64,000 bases of DNA from Podospora comata (Eukaryota > Ascomycota > Sordariomycetes > Sordariales > Podosporaceae): the NCBI GenBank assembly GCA_017354895.1, contig CP071493.1:1736001-1800000 (forward strand). Direction: 5' to 3'. Below are positions 49,787 to 63,300 of this stretch, one piece after another. Position 1 is the first letter of the stretch. Every line of letters starts with the position of its first letter. The translations under genes were made by a program, and so were the position numbers. The notes under the pieces are model-generated. The model saw nothing but the letters and a program-made list of their open reading frames with translations, was not told the origin of the DNA and searched no databases.

Positions 49787-50484
49787 GGGGGTTATGATGA
49801 TGACTATTGAGAGAAAATGAATGGTGGATGATATGGTGGATGATACCAGGCTTCTAAGCATGATGTTTTCTTATTTTTTTGAAGAGGTTTTTTTTTTATT
49901 TTTGGATCACTCATGACCTATAGACATAGACGGCTATGGTCGTCTGGGAGAGAATACCCTTTTGGCTTTTGTAGATATGGCTTTGTTTATGGTCATCTAG
50001 GATAGATGATAGTTGATGAAAGATTTGTTTGAATATTTTGCGCTTGCGTTGGTTCTTGGTGTGTGTTGAATGATGGATGATGTGCAAGGGTCGCATGCAC
50101 TGTCAACACGGCCTGTGAGGCCGGCTCCCCGGTTATGGAGTTCCACGATTGCCACAAGGTGGCAATATCAGGTCTTTCGTCGAATTAACATTTGCGTATA
50201 TCTGGAATAAATGGGGTGGGGTGGTGAATGCTGAGGACTCGCAGCAGTTAGGAACATCCATCCCTTCCCCCTGTCGATCCACGATAATATTTACTTATTA
50301 AAGTATAGTACAAGTCAAGATCTCTTGAACTTGGGTCGCCTACAGACTCTTGAGGTTCTTGGTATTCGGCGACTGATACTTGGGCATGCAATACACACTT
50401 TGCTTATCCTCACAATTCCAAGCTGTCAACTCCAACACGACATCTGCAGAAACACCACCTCGTAAGGACAACACAATAACGCAA
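49787..50484. other. intergenic
   Basis: Repeats of the GGATGAT(A)TGGTGGATGAT type after the transporter stop and a T-rich run near 49870-49905; no gene. Confidence 0.45.
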
Positions 50485-50805
50485 TTATTCAGCTACAGCC
50501 TCTGTCGTGGCATCCACCTCAGCTTCATCGGGCTTGTCTCCCGCTGCCGTTTTGCAGCCAAAGTTACCGCACCCATACACCCACTGGCAATCACACAAGT
50601 AGTAGCACTCGGGAGTCCTGGTCAAGGGCGTAGATCCCTGGCAACTGGTAGTTGCGTTGCATCTGTTCCAATTCTCCGTGGTGTGGCACTCGAGTGCCCA
50701 GTAGCCCTGACGCCTGTAATGGGTTGGGTTGGGCGAGCTGTCGGCTGCTCCGATGGGCGCTGCTATAGCGAAAGTGATGTTGAGCCCCAGAAAATTTTTT
50801 TGGAT
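50485..50805 (-). pseudogene. Cysteine-rich small secreted protein frame lacking an ATG
   Basis: Read on the minus strand, an open frame encodes QKNFLGLNITFAIAAPIGA, a good signal peptide, then a mature part with eight cysteines (ALECH, NRCNA, TSCQ, ECYYLCDC, YGCGN, FGCKT) and a short acidic end, stopping at 50485. That is the hallmark of a small secreted disulphide-rich protein. The codon where the start should be (50805-50803) is ATC, not ATG, and no in-frame ATG was found upstream in the unspliced DNA. Either an upstream exon supplies the start, a non-AUG start is used, or the gene has lost its start. A 7-T homopolymer next to the signal peptide (50795-50801) would also be a place for sequencing error. 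The function is unknown. Confidence 0.45.
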
Positions 50806-52193
50806 AGTGGAGGGGATCCAGATAGTGGATTTATTAATAGAGGGCTGTTGAAGAGAGGTTCGTGTGGTCTCTCTATCATCATGGTTGGATGGTGGGATTG
50901 GAATAGTTGATCGGCTATACAGGGTCGGTGGTAAGTAGTCTTTGATGCCTGAAGGATGTACGATGCGATGGTGGAAAGATTGTTAGATGATTGAAGCGTC
51001 TCAGGAGGGGGAGGAAGCGGTTTACATATATACAGAAATCGGCTTGCTGCGACTTTGAGGTGGCCTCCCTCTCAGCTTAACGCCTAACAACAATGCTTTG
51101 CCTCTATCATGTCTTCAGTATCTAGCAAGGACTTCCTTTTTGTTGTTCGCTGACGGGCAGCAGATATGCTGGTCATGTGGATACTTGAAAGGAAGTTATT
51201 TCAAGTGTCGGTGGGAGATTGCTGTCTTGCTTTGCAGCATACCGCCGCTCGAAGGATTAACAATAAGCACACACAGACACACACAAGCGAGGCCGTGTAG
51301 ATAAACCTAGCACTTAATAGTGTGATCCAAAAGGACATCCTTGTCTGGGCTCGAATCAATTGGCAGGTGGTACACTGTCAGAGACATTGCGACTCACAGA
51401 TTCACCACATGTGGCATAACTAGGTATTAAGACCGTTGAGGCTCTTTGCATGAAGTCATATTTACCCCGTGGTCAAGTCCAGGGTCCCCTGTGTCATGAG
51501 CCATGATCATACACGTTGTGGTTTCCCCAGCATTGTTACCAACAGTCAGTCGTAACATAGACGCTCCTATGCCACTTTCCCGTTTCATGATGAATGACAG
51601 GACCAACGTAACCTCCTGCCTGTCAAGAGATATCAGCGGGTCGATCATTCCCTCGATCACGGTGAAAGGCAAGACGGGTTCCCCGGAAGCAGCGGGCCTT
51701 CTAATTTAAATTCTGTTGTTGGTCTATGTGTTGGCGGCTCAACCAAAGTATTGGGTCGAGTTAGCAAATCACAATCATACTCTGTAAAGTAACAACTACC
51801 TCACCGAACGGCTCTGGAAGTATACTCATGCTTCCGTCATCAGTCCAGAACTAGTCGACGTCAAGAGTCTTTCGAATTTGGGCACAAAATCTCTCTTCAT
51901 TACAACACGAACCGCTGGCAGCCGACCAGGCCACCACAAGGAACAATACAGACCGCATTGCATTATACTCGGACCGAATACTCTCTCTTATCACTGTGTC
52001 AGAACCCATTCATCAACAAATGCTCCTCCACTAGAAAGCTGGTCGCGACAAATCGAGACGGTGTATCATTCACCACTTCCCACAGCGACACACACAAATC
52101 ATATCCATTCCAACCGTATACCCAATCCTTGTCAAAGTTTTCATCAAATCCTCAACTCACTGCCCCGACCCAACCGTTTCCCAAACCAATATC
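50806..52193. other. intergenic, no supported gene
   Basis: Several short frames without motifs; a CACACAGACACACACAAG-type short repeat lies near 51270. Confidence 0.45.
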
Positions 52194-52643
52194 ATGGACC
52201 CTAACAACGACCAACACCAATCCCTCATCCCTCACCCACCCCTCGAGCCCGCCCTGCAGTCATGAACAACAGACGGGTGCCCCATAGTAGACGGCAAATA
52301 CCTCGATCTCACCACCGGCGAGGTCAAGACACACGACGGCCTCGTGACCGGCGGGCCACCCTCGCTAAGCGTCTACTGGCACAACAGATCTCCAAAAACG
52401 CATCATGACAAGGACCAGCCATTCTACTCCCTCTCGGGCTTCCGCCAGATGACCGTGACAGATTACCTGGCCAAGGTTGGTGACCTACTCAAGACAGGTG
52501 TTTGCACTGTGGATTCGATGACCGCGATGAAGTACTCGGTAAACTTGGTTATCATTACTCCGCCCACGAACGGCGAGTTCAGGGAGGCGCTTGGGAGGCA
52601 TGGGTTGCTGCATGTTGGGGCGATCTTGAGGGTTGGATCTTGA
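52194..52643 (+). pseudogene. Unknown small protein gene, copy 1 (in-frame TGA)
   Basis: One frame from ATG 52194 (MDPNNDQHQSLIPHPP) to the stop at 52643, broken by a single TGA at 52263-52265; a C-to-T change of CGA would explain it. After it the frame reads DGKYLDLTTGEVKTHDGLV, TGGPPSLSVYW, then TDYLAKVGDLLKTGV and NGEFREALGRHG. No known family. It is kept as a gene-like unit only because a second copy lies 0.6 kb away. A small intron that removes the TGA cannot be excluded. Confidence 0.5.
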
Positions 52644-53255
52644 CGAGGTGGCCTGTCATGTGAGAGGCGATGATGCTCCAATATCTGCTCAGATCCTATC
52701 CAGCAAAGAGCCAAAACGCAATCATTGTGACCACCGATGGCATAGTTCCTCTGGCACATGGTAGCATTTGGAGGGCCTTCAAACCGCGCATAAAATGGCA
52801 CCACGGACAGACATGAGCAGACACTAAAAGCCAACATGCCTTGAAAGAAACAAAACACTCATTTTCAGTCTTGGATGCTTCTCTTCTGTTGCCTGGTTGC
52901 CCCTGTGTGCCTTGATGGGTCAGATCCTGATTTTGTTTTTCCACCAGACTAACCACGCAAAGAGTCATTGACCGTCAGTCACCCTATGTATATTAGCCAG
53001 GCCTCAGTCCCCAAGTCAGCCAAGTTGAGAGCCCACCCATCTTGATTCGGCCTCGCTTCCAGATGTGCTGTCCGCCACTCAGAACCTCTCACATACCACC
53101 TAACCCAGTCATTGCCCTTGTAAGCCCTTGCCTCAATCCAAGCAATTGAAGCGGAAGTCTGACAACACCGACTATCAGCCACAGCCGCCCCGCAACCAAC
53201 CACCCCCAGGGCTCGCAGTCGCTATAGCACAATCAAGCAACTCAAACTGGGTCAA
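52644..53255. other. spacer between the two copies
   Basis: No supported gene; frames are short and motif-free. Confidence 0.4.
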
Positions 53256-53584
53256 CATATAGGACGGTAAATTGGTCCATGTACCCACCGGTCGAGGTCA
53301 GATCACGCGACGGCCATGTGATCGGTGGACCGCCGGCACAGGTTGCCTGGAGCAACATGGATCTAAGGCGCGATCCCAAGGAACGAAAACCATCAGATCC
53401 GGTAACTTGCTCCCTTGAGATCATAATGACGGAATACCTGGCCAAAGTTGGGGACTTTCTCAAAACAGGAGTTATTCGTACCGCAGATACAATCAGTATG
53501 CCAAACAGGTATGCCATCTACTTGCGTGTCAGTACTCTGCTTTCGAATGACGAGTTTAGAAAGGTTCTTGTGCGTGCAGTGTGA
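53256..53584 (+). pseudogene. Unknown small protein gene, copy 2 (N-terminus lost, frame shifted)
   Basis: Similarity to copy 1 runs from GACGGTAAATTGG (near 53261) to the stop: VEVRSRDGHVIGGPPAQVAW, TEYLAKVGDFLKTGV and SNDEFRKVLVRAV match copy 1 in order. One extra C after ACCGGT, relative to copy 1, puts the start of the matching region out of frame. With no good upstream start this copy is a pseudogene. The two copies are diverged, so the duplication is not recent. Confidence 0.5.
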
Positions 53585-54352
53585 GTTGCTGAAGGTTTGG
53601 GAGGGTTTAAAGGCCGAGTCAACGTTTTATTTAGAAACAAAATGAATGTTCTCAGGTTGAAACTCCAACTTTCGGCCGGGTCAAGCAACAAGCTTGCTTT
53701 GTGGCTGACTTCAATGATAGCTGGCATAGAGACACAAATCTTTCTTTCTCATGTGAAATAAATCAATGTGATCTGTCATTCCTCCTCCAGAAGGCCATTA
53801 TTTCCACCCAGCTCTCCCAAAATCAAGGCTAGCCCATCGTGTGATACATCGACAAGGTGATGGCGCAAAGGACCTTGGTGAGCATGATGACAGACTTTGT
53901 GTTGGCTGCGACTGTTGCGCTGGTTCGTTCTGGTTGTGTTGATGCCAGTTGTGGCAGATAGTTCACAGGAGTGGCTGTGGTATATAACATGGGCAGGCAC
54001 TGGCCATCCTCAAACAGGTCACAGTAGAGCAACTTCCACCATGCGTGGCGGTGTGGGTCGGAGATAACAAAGCTCTGCTTTGGTAAGAGCCCGCCCGCTG
54101 CTTTGCTGTTAGCCGGCCACAGGTAGCCTTTCCTAGAAAGCCTATTCCGCTATTTCAGTTTACTCTCCTAGGCCGCAGTCTCACGCGGTTTAAGGTTACA
54201 TTACTGCCTACATCATCGCTAGTATCCCAACTATAGGCATTCACCAATGGGACTCCGATATTGCTGGTATCCAACGAAAGAAAGTCAATTTGTATCATCG
54301 ATCGCTACAGTCTATCCAAAACTACAGCTATCCCGTCGGTCTTCCTCGTAGT
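53585..54352. other. intergenic, 3' side of the PKS-NRPS gene
   Basis: No gene seen. The PKS-NRPS stop lies at its right edge. Confidence 0.45.
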
Positions 54353-57300
54353 CTACTTAGTCACCAAACAAGGCAACACCAGCGTCCTCCTGCCCTCTCC
54401 CCAACCCTCTTCAAAATAGCCCGCAATCACATCCCCCAACCCCCTAACCCTCGCCTCCTCAAGCCACCTGTCCATCGTCCAAACCTCAATCTTCCTTCCT
54501 GTCCGCCGGGCCAAGTACCCCGCCAACCCCTCGGCCGTGCCCTCGATCTTCTCCTCGTCATCCCCTCCCACATGATGAACATACGACACCTTGATCTTCC
54601 CAGCTTGATCCACCGCCAAAGCCGCAGCAACAACATCACCAGCTACCTTCCCCACCTCAGCCATGTCCACGTTCCCTTCCACCTCCAGCCCGGGTATGTG
54701 GGGCACAGCACCCAGCTTGGAGCTGAACCGCAATAGGGTTCCCACAACATCTGGTGCGACCTTCACAGCCTCCCCCTTTCCATCCTCTGCCGTGTATAGT
54801 GACACTGGCCTGTGTATCACGACTGTGACTCCCTTTCCAGCCAAGCGTTCAAGCATGACCTCTCCAACCCACTTTGATGCCGCGTAACCTTCTTTGACTG
54901 CTGCGTCGGACTCGCATGGCGGGAAACGCGCAAGTGAGCCAGGGGAAAGAGAGTTTCCGCCGTGTTGCTTCTGGGCAAAGGCAGCAACAGAGGCAGTGGA
55001 GATGAAGTGCACTGGTACCTTCTTTCCTCCCTGGAGTTGACCGGCAAGCACCGCGAATCGTGCGAGCGTTCTTGTGGACAGAACATTGGCCGGCTTGAGT
55101 GAGTCGTATGTCTTGAGGAAGCTAGTGTCTGCGCCATTGTGTATCATGACGTCTACTCTTGATGCCAATGTCTGGAACAGGTGTATGGAAAGGCCTAGCA
55201 AGGGCGAGGTGAGGTCGCCGGGATATTCTCTGACTTTGGGGTGACGATGGATCCGGCCCGAAGAGCTGTCGGTACCGGACCGGACCGCGACGCAGTGCAC
55301 GGTCTTGACCTGATCGGAAGAGATGAGGTGTTCGAGCAGGTGTTGCCCAAGGAAGCCCGTTGCACCTGTGAGGATGACTTCCAGACCATACCCTTCAGGA
55401 ACGCGCTCTTCCGCAGCAGCTGTCTCCAAGGGCAAGTCCTCCTCCAAGAAGCCTTCCATAAGAAGTGATATCTCTTTGTCCCAATCAACAACAGTCACCA
55501 CATCTCGCGCTGGATCCTTCAGACCGGTAGTAGCCGTCTGGACAAGCGATGCCATGGCCCCAAGTGAACTTGCCCTGAAGAGGCTCGGCAACGAGATGGT
55601 ATTCTCCAGACCAAACTTCCTCTTCAGCAATGCCTGCAGTTGGATGAGAAGCAGCGAATTGCCCCCCACCCTAAAGAAGTCGGCTTCCTTCCCCGTGACT
55701 GGCGCATGAGCCGTTGGCAGCACCTCCAACCAGATCTCCCGAATTCGCGACTCTGTCTCGGTTAGAGACTCCGCCACACCGGTTTCGCCGTCGTCACCGA
55801 TTTCTGGAAGTGGCAGTGTGTCCAAGGCGCGACGATCCAGCTTCCCGTTCGGCGTCAAAGGCAGCTTCTCAATCGGCACCGCAAAAGAGGGGCACATGTA
55901 CGGCGGCAAAGGAAGTCGAGCGATCATGTCCTGCAGGTCAAAGTCCTTGTCGTTTTTGTTGAGAACAACAAAGGCAACCAACAGGTCCCCTTCTCGCAAG
56001 GACACAGCAGCTTGGCTCACATTCTCTGCCCCAGCCGTCTTGACAATCACAGCGGCCACCTCGTCCAATTCAACCCTGACACCCCTGATCTGGACCTGCG
56101 CATCGCCCTCAATACGACCAAGGCATTGAAGTGATCCATCGGGCAAGAACCGACCCAGATCTCCCGTGCGATAGAATCTTGTGTCCCTCATGCTAAATTC
56201 CAAGGCAAACGGAGGGTCGATGATGAATCTAGCCACTGTTTCATCCGGCCTGGTGACATATCCGCCTGCTGCAACACCAGCTCCTCCAATGCATATCTCG
56301 CCTGGGAATCCCTCTGGAACTGGCTCCAGCTTGTCATTGACGATGACGACGGTATAGTTCGGCATAGCAGTCCCAACATCGGGGTCTTCATCCCGATTCT
56401 TGCGGCGATAGTTGACAAACGTCCTGGTGCACGAAACGGTCCCCTCTGCCGGTCCATATGCATTTACCAATCTCAGATCTGTCAGTGCCAAAAAGGCAAA
56501 CGCGTCCAGGTGATTTCGCGTCAGCTTTTCCCCACCACTCACGGCCAACTTCCAGGTCGTGCACTTTCTCAAACCCTCCCCGCCAAAGCGGATCAGGGCA
56601 GCATATTCGGACGGAACGCCAACGGTGTAGGTGACACCTTCGTGGGCCATGATCTTTGCAATAGAAGCTGGGTCTCCTCGGACACTGTCTGGTACCATGA
56701 CCACCGTTCCTCCATGTGCCAGTCCACCAAAGATCTGCTCCAGGGAGCAGTCGAACCCAAGTGAGCTTTGCTGCAGAACCGTCTCCCTTTTGATGTCATG
56801 CAATGACTTTACAGCAAGGACTTGGTTGAGAATATTTATGTGTGACATGATCACGCCTTTCGGACGGCCGGTGGAGCCGCTGGTGAAGATGATGCAAGCC
56901 GGGCTGTCACTTGCAATGTTGAGAGGGAGTTCATCCTGGTCGTGGTTGTGATTGTTGGCTTTGACTGAGTCGATATCAACGATTGGAACGCTTGACCCAA
57001 TAAAGTCCTGAAGAGTAGCCAGGTCCTCTTCCCCCTTGCACAGCAAAATATGAGGCTCGCAATCCTCGAGCATCAGCGCCAGCCGCTCGAGAGAGTTACG
57101 CCGCTCAAGGGGCACATAAACGCAACCCGCCGCCATGATTGCCAGCATTGCGCACAGGATGTCCCCCAGACCGGTGGCGTAAACTGCGACAGTCCTTCCT
57201 TTCCCGACAACCTGCTGCGCCAGTGCGGTTCTGATCACACCGACCCTCACCATTAACTGCTGATATGTGATAGATGCCGTTTTATCCTTGATGGCGATAC

Positions 57301-60300
57301 TCTCAGGGTATTTCGCCGCCATCCGGAATACTCGATGAATGACGGTAACATCCTCGTTGATCGCCATGTCAGGTCCAGTCCCAACCATAACACCCCGCCT
57401 GGCACACTCCTTGTCAGCAAGGCGAAGCTCCTGTAACGCAGGGCTTACTGCGCCATCCATTCGATAAACCAAACCCTCCAACAACGTCACAAACGACCGC
57501 CCCAGCACCTCAGCATCAAACTCCGAGTACAAGTACTTCTGTACTCCAAGCCCAATCCACACCCCCCCATCCCCAATATCTGTCACGTCCAGGTGCAAGT
57601 CGAACGGATTCCTCGCCACAACCATGTCAGTCCACTCAACCTCACAGCCCCCTCCCCAGTTGGACTTTGACGACCCATGACCAAGACGGTAGTTGATCGC
57701 TACCTGGAACAGCGGGTGATGGTCACCACTTCTCGGAATGTACAACTTTGTGACAAGAGCGTCAAACGGAAGAGTAGAGTGCTCCAGAGCAGAAAGCATC
57801 GCCTCCTTGGTCGACGACAGCAAATCATCGAACGAGGCATTTGGAGAAAGCGAGAAACGCAGGGCGAGCGAGTTGAGAAAGTACCCAATCGTATGCTGGA
57901 ACTCATCACCCTCTGGACGATTAGAATCCATCACTCCAATAACCAAGTCTGACACGTCAAGCCATCTGGACAGAAAAGCTGCCAATGCTGCAAGACAAAA
58001 ATGGAACTTGGTAACTCGTGCTTGGGTGCACTTTGCCTTGATAGCTTTGGCGAATTTGGAGCCGAGTTTCACTTCGAACGTGTGAGATCCAAAGGGCGGG
58101 TCTTGAGGGCCGCCAAGTTGCTTGCGGTGTCTTGACTTGGCGAAGGGGAAGAGAGGGAGCACTGAAGGTGTGATCTGGTAGATCCCTTGCCAATATTTCA
58201 AGTCGCGCTCAAGCTTGTCAGGGTCGGCACATAGTTGAAGTTGGCGTTCAGAAAGATCAATCGCCTGGACTGGCGATGGCAGGAGTGTCAGGGCTTGTGG
58301 GTCCGAATACCCTAGTTGGAGCTCATACAAGAACTGAACAAGACTTGAGCCGTCCATAATGAGGTGATGGTAGGCGACAATGATCCAAGCTTCCGTCATC
58401 GTGTGTCGGACTACAATGGTACGCATAACCTCGCCATGCCCAACATCAAACTGATGGTTCTTGACGGCTGTGAGCTGTGTATTAAAGTCGTGTTGGCTCC
58501 CTTCCGATACTTCCACAGAAAGTCTGCCCGCACCATGAACGGCCTGCCGCCCGCTTGCTGAGTCAAAGAAGAACGAGCTTCGAAGAGCTTCATGTCTTGC
58601 AGTAACTGCCTTGATAGCTCTCTCCAGCCTCGCAAGGTCCAAACTACCAGTGAACTTGCCCGCAATGACACAGTTATGGGTGGACTTGTCTTGCAGAAAG
58701 TTGTCAAGGAATAGCAGGCGATCTTGACCATGAGATGTAGAGCCAACACGAAAAATATCATGCTCAGAGACATTATCATCGTCATGGTTCGTACTCTCAG
58801 CTGGTGTGGCTGTTCCAGTGTTGCTCACTTCAGTTGAAGGAGCAAATGTTGGCTCAACCGGGGATGAGCCAATGTTCATGTGCCGTAATATCTCGGCACC
58901 CAGCTCTCGAACGGACGGGCTGTCTAGAATCTTGAGTGCAGGCATATTGACACCAAGTTCTTTGGAGATCCATGTGCGAAGCTGAATAGCCACCAATGAG
59001 TCCAGTCCAAGCGACAAGAGCGGTGCGAGTGGATCGATCTTTTGCTCAAGTGGAATCTGAAGCGTGTGTTGCAACTTTCTTCCCATCGCTGATTCCAGCA
59101 CAGCCAACGCAGTGCCAGAAGGGGCAGACGTAATACTTTCCATCAAGCTGACCTGCTCAACCGATGAATCCGCGTCAGTCCCTGCTTGCCCCTTCTGTGA
59201 AGCGACACGGCCTTCCACAAGAAAGTGCGACATGCGAGGAAGGTTGAACCAGCTTGGCCGGCGCGACTGATCTGGATCCGACAAATCCCAAAGCCCAAGG
59301 CCAGTAAGGAGATCAGCCTCCTTATCAAAGTTCCTGCCGCCCGCAAAGATTGCCTCGGCAAACATGACGTGCAAGTCAGCCTCAGACAAAGGCTGGGTGT
59401 TGTGTTTGCTGGCCAGCTCAACGGCCTCAAAGGCGTTGGATGACTTTGTCAGATACCCCACGTCAGACAAGACACCAATGTCAATGACACTGGCCGGAAC
59501 ACCGCGTTTTCTTCTTTGCTGCGCGAGGCCTGTCATAAACAGGTTTGCTGCGTTGTAGTTGGCCAACCCGGGAACACCAACCACACTGGATGCCGATGAC
59601 AGGAAAACGAAGAAGTCCAAGTTGTCTGAGGAGCCAAAGGCAGCTTCGAGGTTGATTGAGCCCTGCACCTTGGGCCGGAGAACCGCGTTCAGATCTTCCA
59701 GCGTCAGGTTTTCGAACGCTCGGTCGCGAAGAATCATGGCACCATTGACCACGCCTCCAACCGGTGGCATTTCAGGCTCCATGTCGGATACTCTCGCAAC
59801 GGCGTTCAGGACGCTGTTGCGGTTTGACAGATCCAGTGGTAATACCTGCAATTTGGCGCCCTTGTGAGCCAGCTTTTCAACTTCGGTGCATTCAACCGAT
59901 GGGTTGCGGCTGGCTAAGATGAAGTACCGTGCCCCATGATCAGCCATCCAGTTGCAGAGTGAAAGACCAACCGATCCTGTGAGACCAGCCAGGAAGTAGG
60001 TTTTATCGGAAGAGAGCAGGTATGAGCCTTGGAGAGGGCGAACGAGCGATTGAACAGCTGTTTCACTGGAGGAATGGATATTGGTCCAGTCGACAATGGT
60101 GGTTGGGTTCGCGGTGTGGGAACCAGCTGCCAATAGCTCGGCAGGTACCAGCCGCGATCCGAGTCTCATTGACTCATCGTCCTCTGTACTTCTCCTCAAC
60201 TTGAGCTTTGCAATAGCATCACCGAACGACCCCATAGAAAAGGCAAGATCCACAACCCAGCCATTTTCTTGACGTGCAGGTACCTTAAATATCCTGGCAG

Positions 60301-63300
60301 ACTTGTCGATCGTACTCAGGATCTGTTTTGAGATTGCACTGTTGTGATCTCCAAAGTTGACATAAACAGAAACGCCGTTCGTCGGCGTCACACGTTGCAG
60401 CCTTCGCCTTGTGGACTGGGAATGGATGAAGGTGTATCCATATGCATCCTCCAATTCTGGATTTGTAGTGCTGCAAAACAGGTCAACCTGTTGCCTTCTT
60501 GCCTCTTCCCAGATTTGTGAAACGAAATCCTCAGTTGCCTCGTGAACCCAGACGCAGTGTCCCGCAGTCGAGTGAGAGAGTATAGCCTTGATAAGAAGCT
60601 GCCTCACTACATCTGTTAGCAGGCCTGCTGCGTGACATGCCATATCATCGTCGAGAATTGTGGGGACAGCCATGTGCGAGTTGTCTACTTTGATGACAGA
60701 ATTATTGAACCGTGACAATGCAAAAAACCATTGTCCACAGCTCTTTACACGGCCAAGACAAATGTAGACTGGCTCCGGCGACTCTTGAGTTCGAAAGGCG
60801 CAGAGTGTAGAGTACTCCACAGTAAGCAACAAGTTTTCCTCTGGAATCTGGCCAGACAAAAGCTCAGGTCGTTGATGCAGCGCAAATGATCCGCTGCCAT
60901 CGAGTGCGGGCACCAGTGACAATGGCACAGTCGGCGAGGACTGGTTCGTTTCAATCCCAATGGCCCTTCTTTCCGAGTTGAGCCGATCATTCCTCTCCTG
61001 ACTCAGCTTGATCCTCGGCAGCATTTCCATCCCATCTTGACCAACCCAAAACTCCGTCTCCTTACTCCACAATACATCCTTTTGTTGACCCTCCCCGCCC
61101 CCAAGAAACACCATTCGCATAAAAGCCGAAGCAACCCACTGTGCAAACGCCACCGAGTTGCTCCCAGCTTCCCACCCCGAATCAACAAACTGCAACGGCC
61201 GATCCGGAAACTCCAACATCACCGACCTCGCAATCCCCAGCACCATCTGCGCATGAGGTTGCCGCCCATCATACGCACCACTCGTCACCCACAAGACATG
61301 CGTCGCCTTGCAGAGAACATTCTGCAGGCCCAAGAAGATCTCGTTGCTGATTTCGCTCTTCGCAAACACAGGTTCCACCAGCTCCGTTAGGCAAATGACC
61401 GCTGTATCCTTTGGAAACCCGTCGCTGAAACTTTCCAACCCCTCTGAACATACAGCAACAGTCTTCGCAGCTCCCGCAGTCAAAAGCGCTCTCCGAAGAT
61501 GGTTCGCAACTTTTGTCACGGCCAAGTCGGCCCCGTTGCCAAGGATGAGGACCTCTTTCAGGGAACCCCTAAGCGTTGCCCCGCCAACGTCTGACCAAAG
61601 CGGCTCCCTCAAAAACAACACCCTTTCATCAACCGCTTGACTGACCATCACCGAATAGGTGTAATACTTGGGATCATCTTCCAAATCCCTCGCAACAACA
61701 TCAACACCAGAGAACCCACTCTGCAGCAGGACATCATGCCATCTCGCCTCACTGATCAACGGCGAAAAAGGCCGTGCATCATCAGCGCCAAGCCACCAGC
61801 CTGAGAGGGTGCCAAAAATGAACTCAGTGTGTAACGCGTCACCGGCTGCGGTGTTCTCCAACAGGAGCAGGTAGCCCCCGGGACGGAGAAGCGTGCGGCA
61901 GTTCTTTAGTGTTTCGGTCAGCTTCGGTGTAGCGTGCAAAACGTTGGAAGCAACGATGACGTCGTAGGCACCCTCCTCGAAGCCTTGCTCCTTGACTGGA
62001 TCGCGGCCAATATCCAGAGTGCGGAAAATCATGTTTCTTGAAGGATGACCTTCAACAAAACGCTCGTGGGCTTGTTCGAAGAAGCCGGAGGAGATGTCGG
62101 TGAAAGTATACGACGAAAACTTGTCTGAGATGCTCGATAGGATGGCATTGGTGGCGCTCCCTGTCCCGGCACCGATTTCGAGGAAGCGAAGGTGGGGATA
62201 GCGATGGACGATTTGAGCGGCTGCTTTGGCGATTCGTCTGTTGGATTGCTTCAAACCCAGACTACGCTGGTAATAATCTGTCAAGAGATTCTCTTGGAGA
62301 AGGAGCTGTAGGGAGTGCATGCGACCAGCAAGTATGTCGGGAAGTGCCTCACCAAGACGGATAATCGTGGTCAGATCCACTAGGCTTGGGTACTTCTCGG
62401 ACCACTCTGTCATCATCCGCGGGTTGTCTTCAGCCCAGTCTTTGGACACTCGTGGATGGTAACTAGCTTCGACACGAGCCAAGACGTGGTTGACTGCCCA
62501 ATTCCAGTAGTCAATCAGATGCGGGTGTGCTTGAGACACAGACTCTAAGGGCACACCCTCTCGGAGTTGGCGAAGATAAAAGTACGCCGCGCGGTTGACT
62601 ATGTCTGTTGTAGTCTTGTATAACTCCATGTCATCTTCGACGGCATCACTGTCAATCCCCGCCATGATATCTCGCATCCATGTGGTCTCTGAGAAGATCT
62701 TCCGGTCATCCTGGGCGTTGAACGAGCCGAATGGTGCACAGCAGAGACCTTCCATCTGAATTTCCGGATAATTATCCTCGGAGCCGAACACCTCCACGTC
62801 GCAGGAGATTTCATTCGAGGACACCTTCCGGATGAAGCAGTCCGCAGATAGATAATCCTTGCTGGACTTTTTCTCCAACAAACGAGCTAGATCAACACGG
62901 ACGAGATCAATGGACCGCGGGAGGTAGGTCTTTGGCAACATTCCGTTCTGGGCCGAAAGAGCAGCCAGGAGACCATGAGAAGCGACATCCAGAATTGCAG
63001 GGTGCAAAAGCATCTGATCCTCACACTCGACAGGTCGACCAAGCTTGACACAGGAATACCCTTTTGTTCGCTGGACCTCCTGGGCTAGGAAGTCGCCAGA
63101 GTATTGAAGTCCGGTCGAACGCAAGGATTTGTAAAAGAGATCTATGTCGACGGCATCCAGGTCGGTCAGTTGAAGCTCTCTCCGAGGCAATACAGCCTTT
63201 TCTGGGCCATGCTCGGATCTTGAGCGATCAATCGTGAGAACAACTCGGCAGGCGAAATTCCGGCGGGAGTCGTCAATGCCAACCTCGGCTTGGGCATTGG

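Noticed and set aside
50380-50910. 176-codon plus-strand frame
   Set aside because: No motifs; the opposite strand has the far more protein-like signal peptide plus eight-cysteine frame.
53256-54352. Treating the small unknown genes as part of the PKS-NRPS cluster
   Set aside because: They are broken copies with no tailoring-enzyme features; proximity alone is not evidence.
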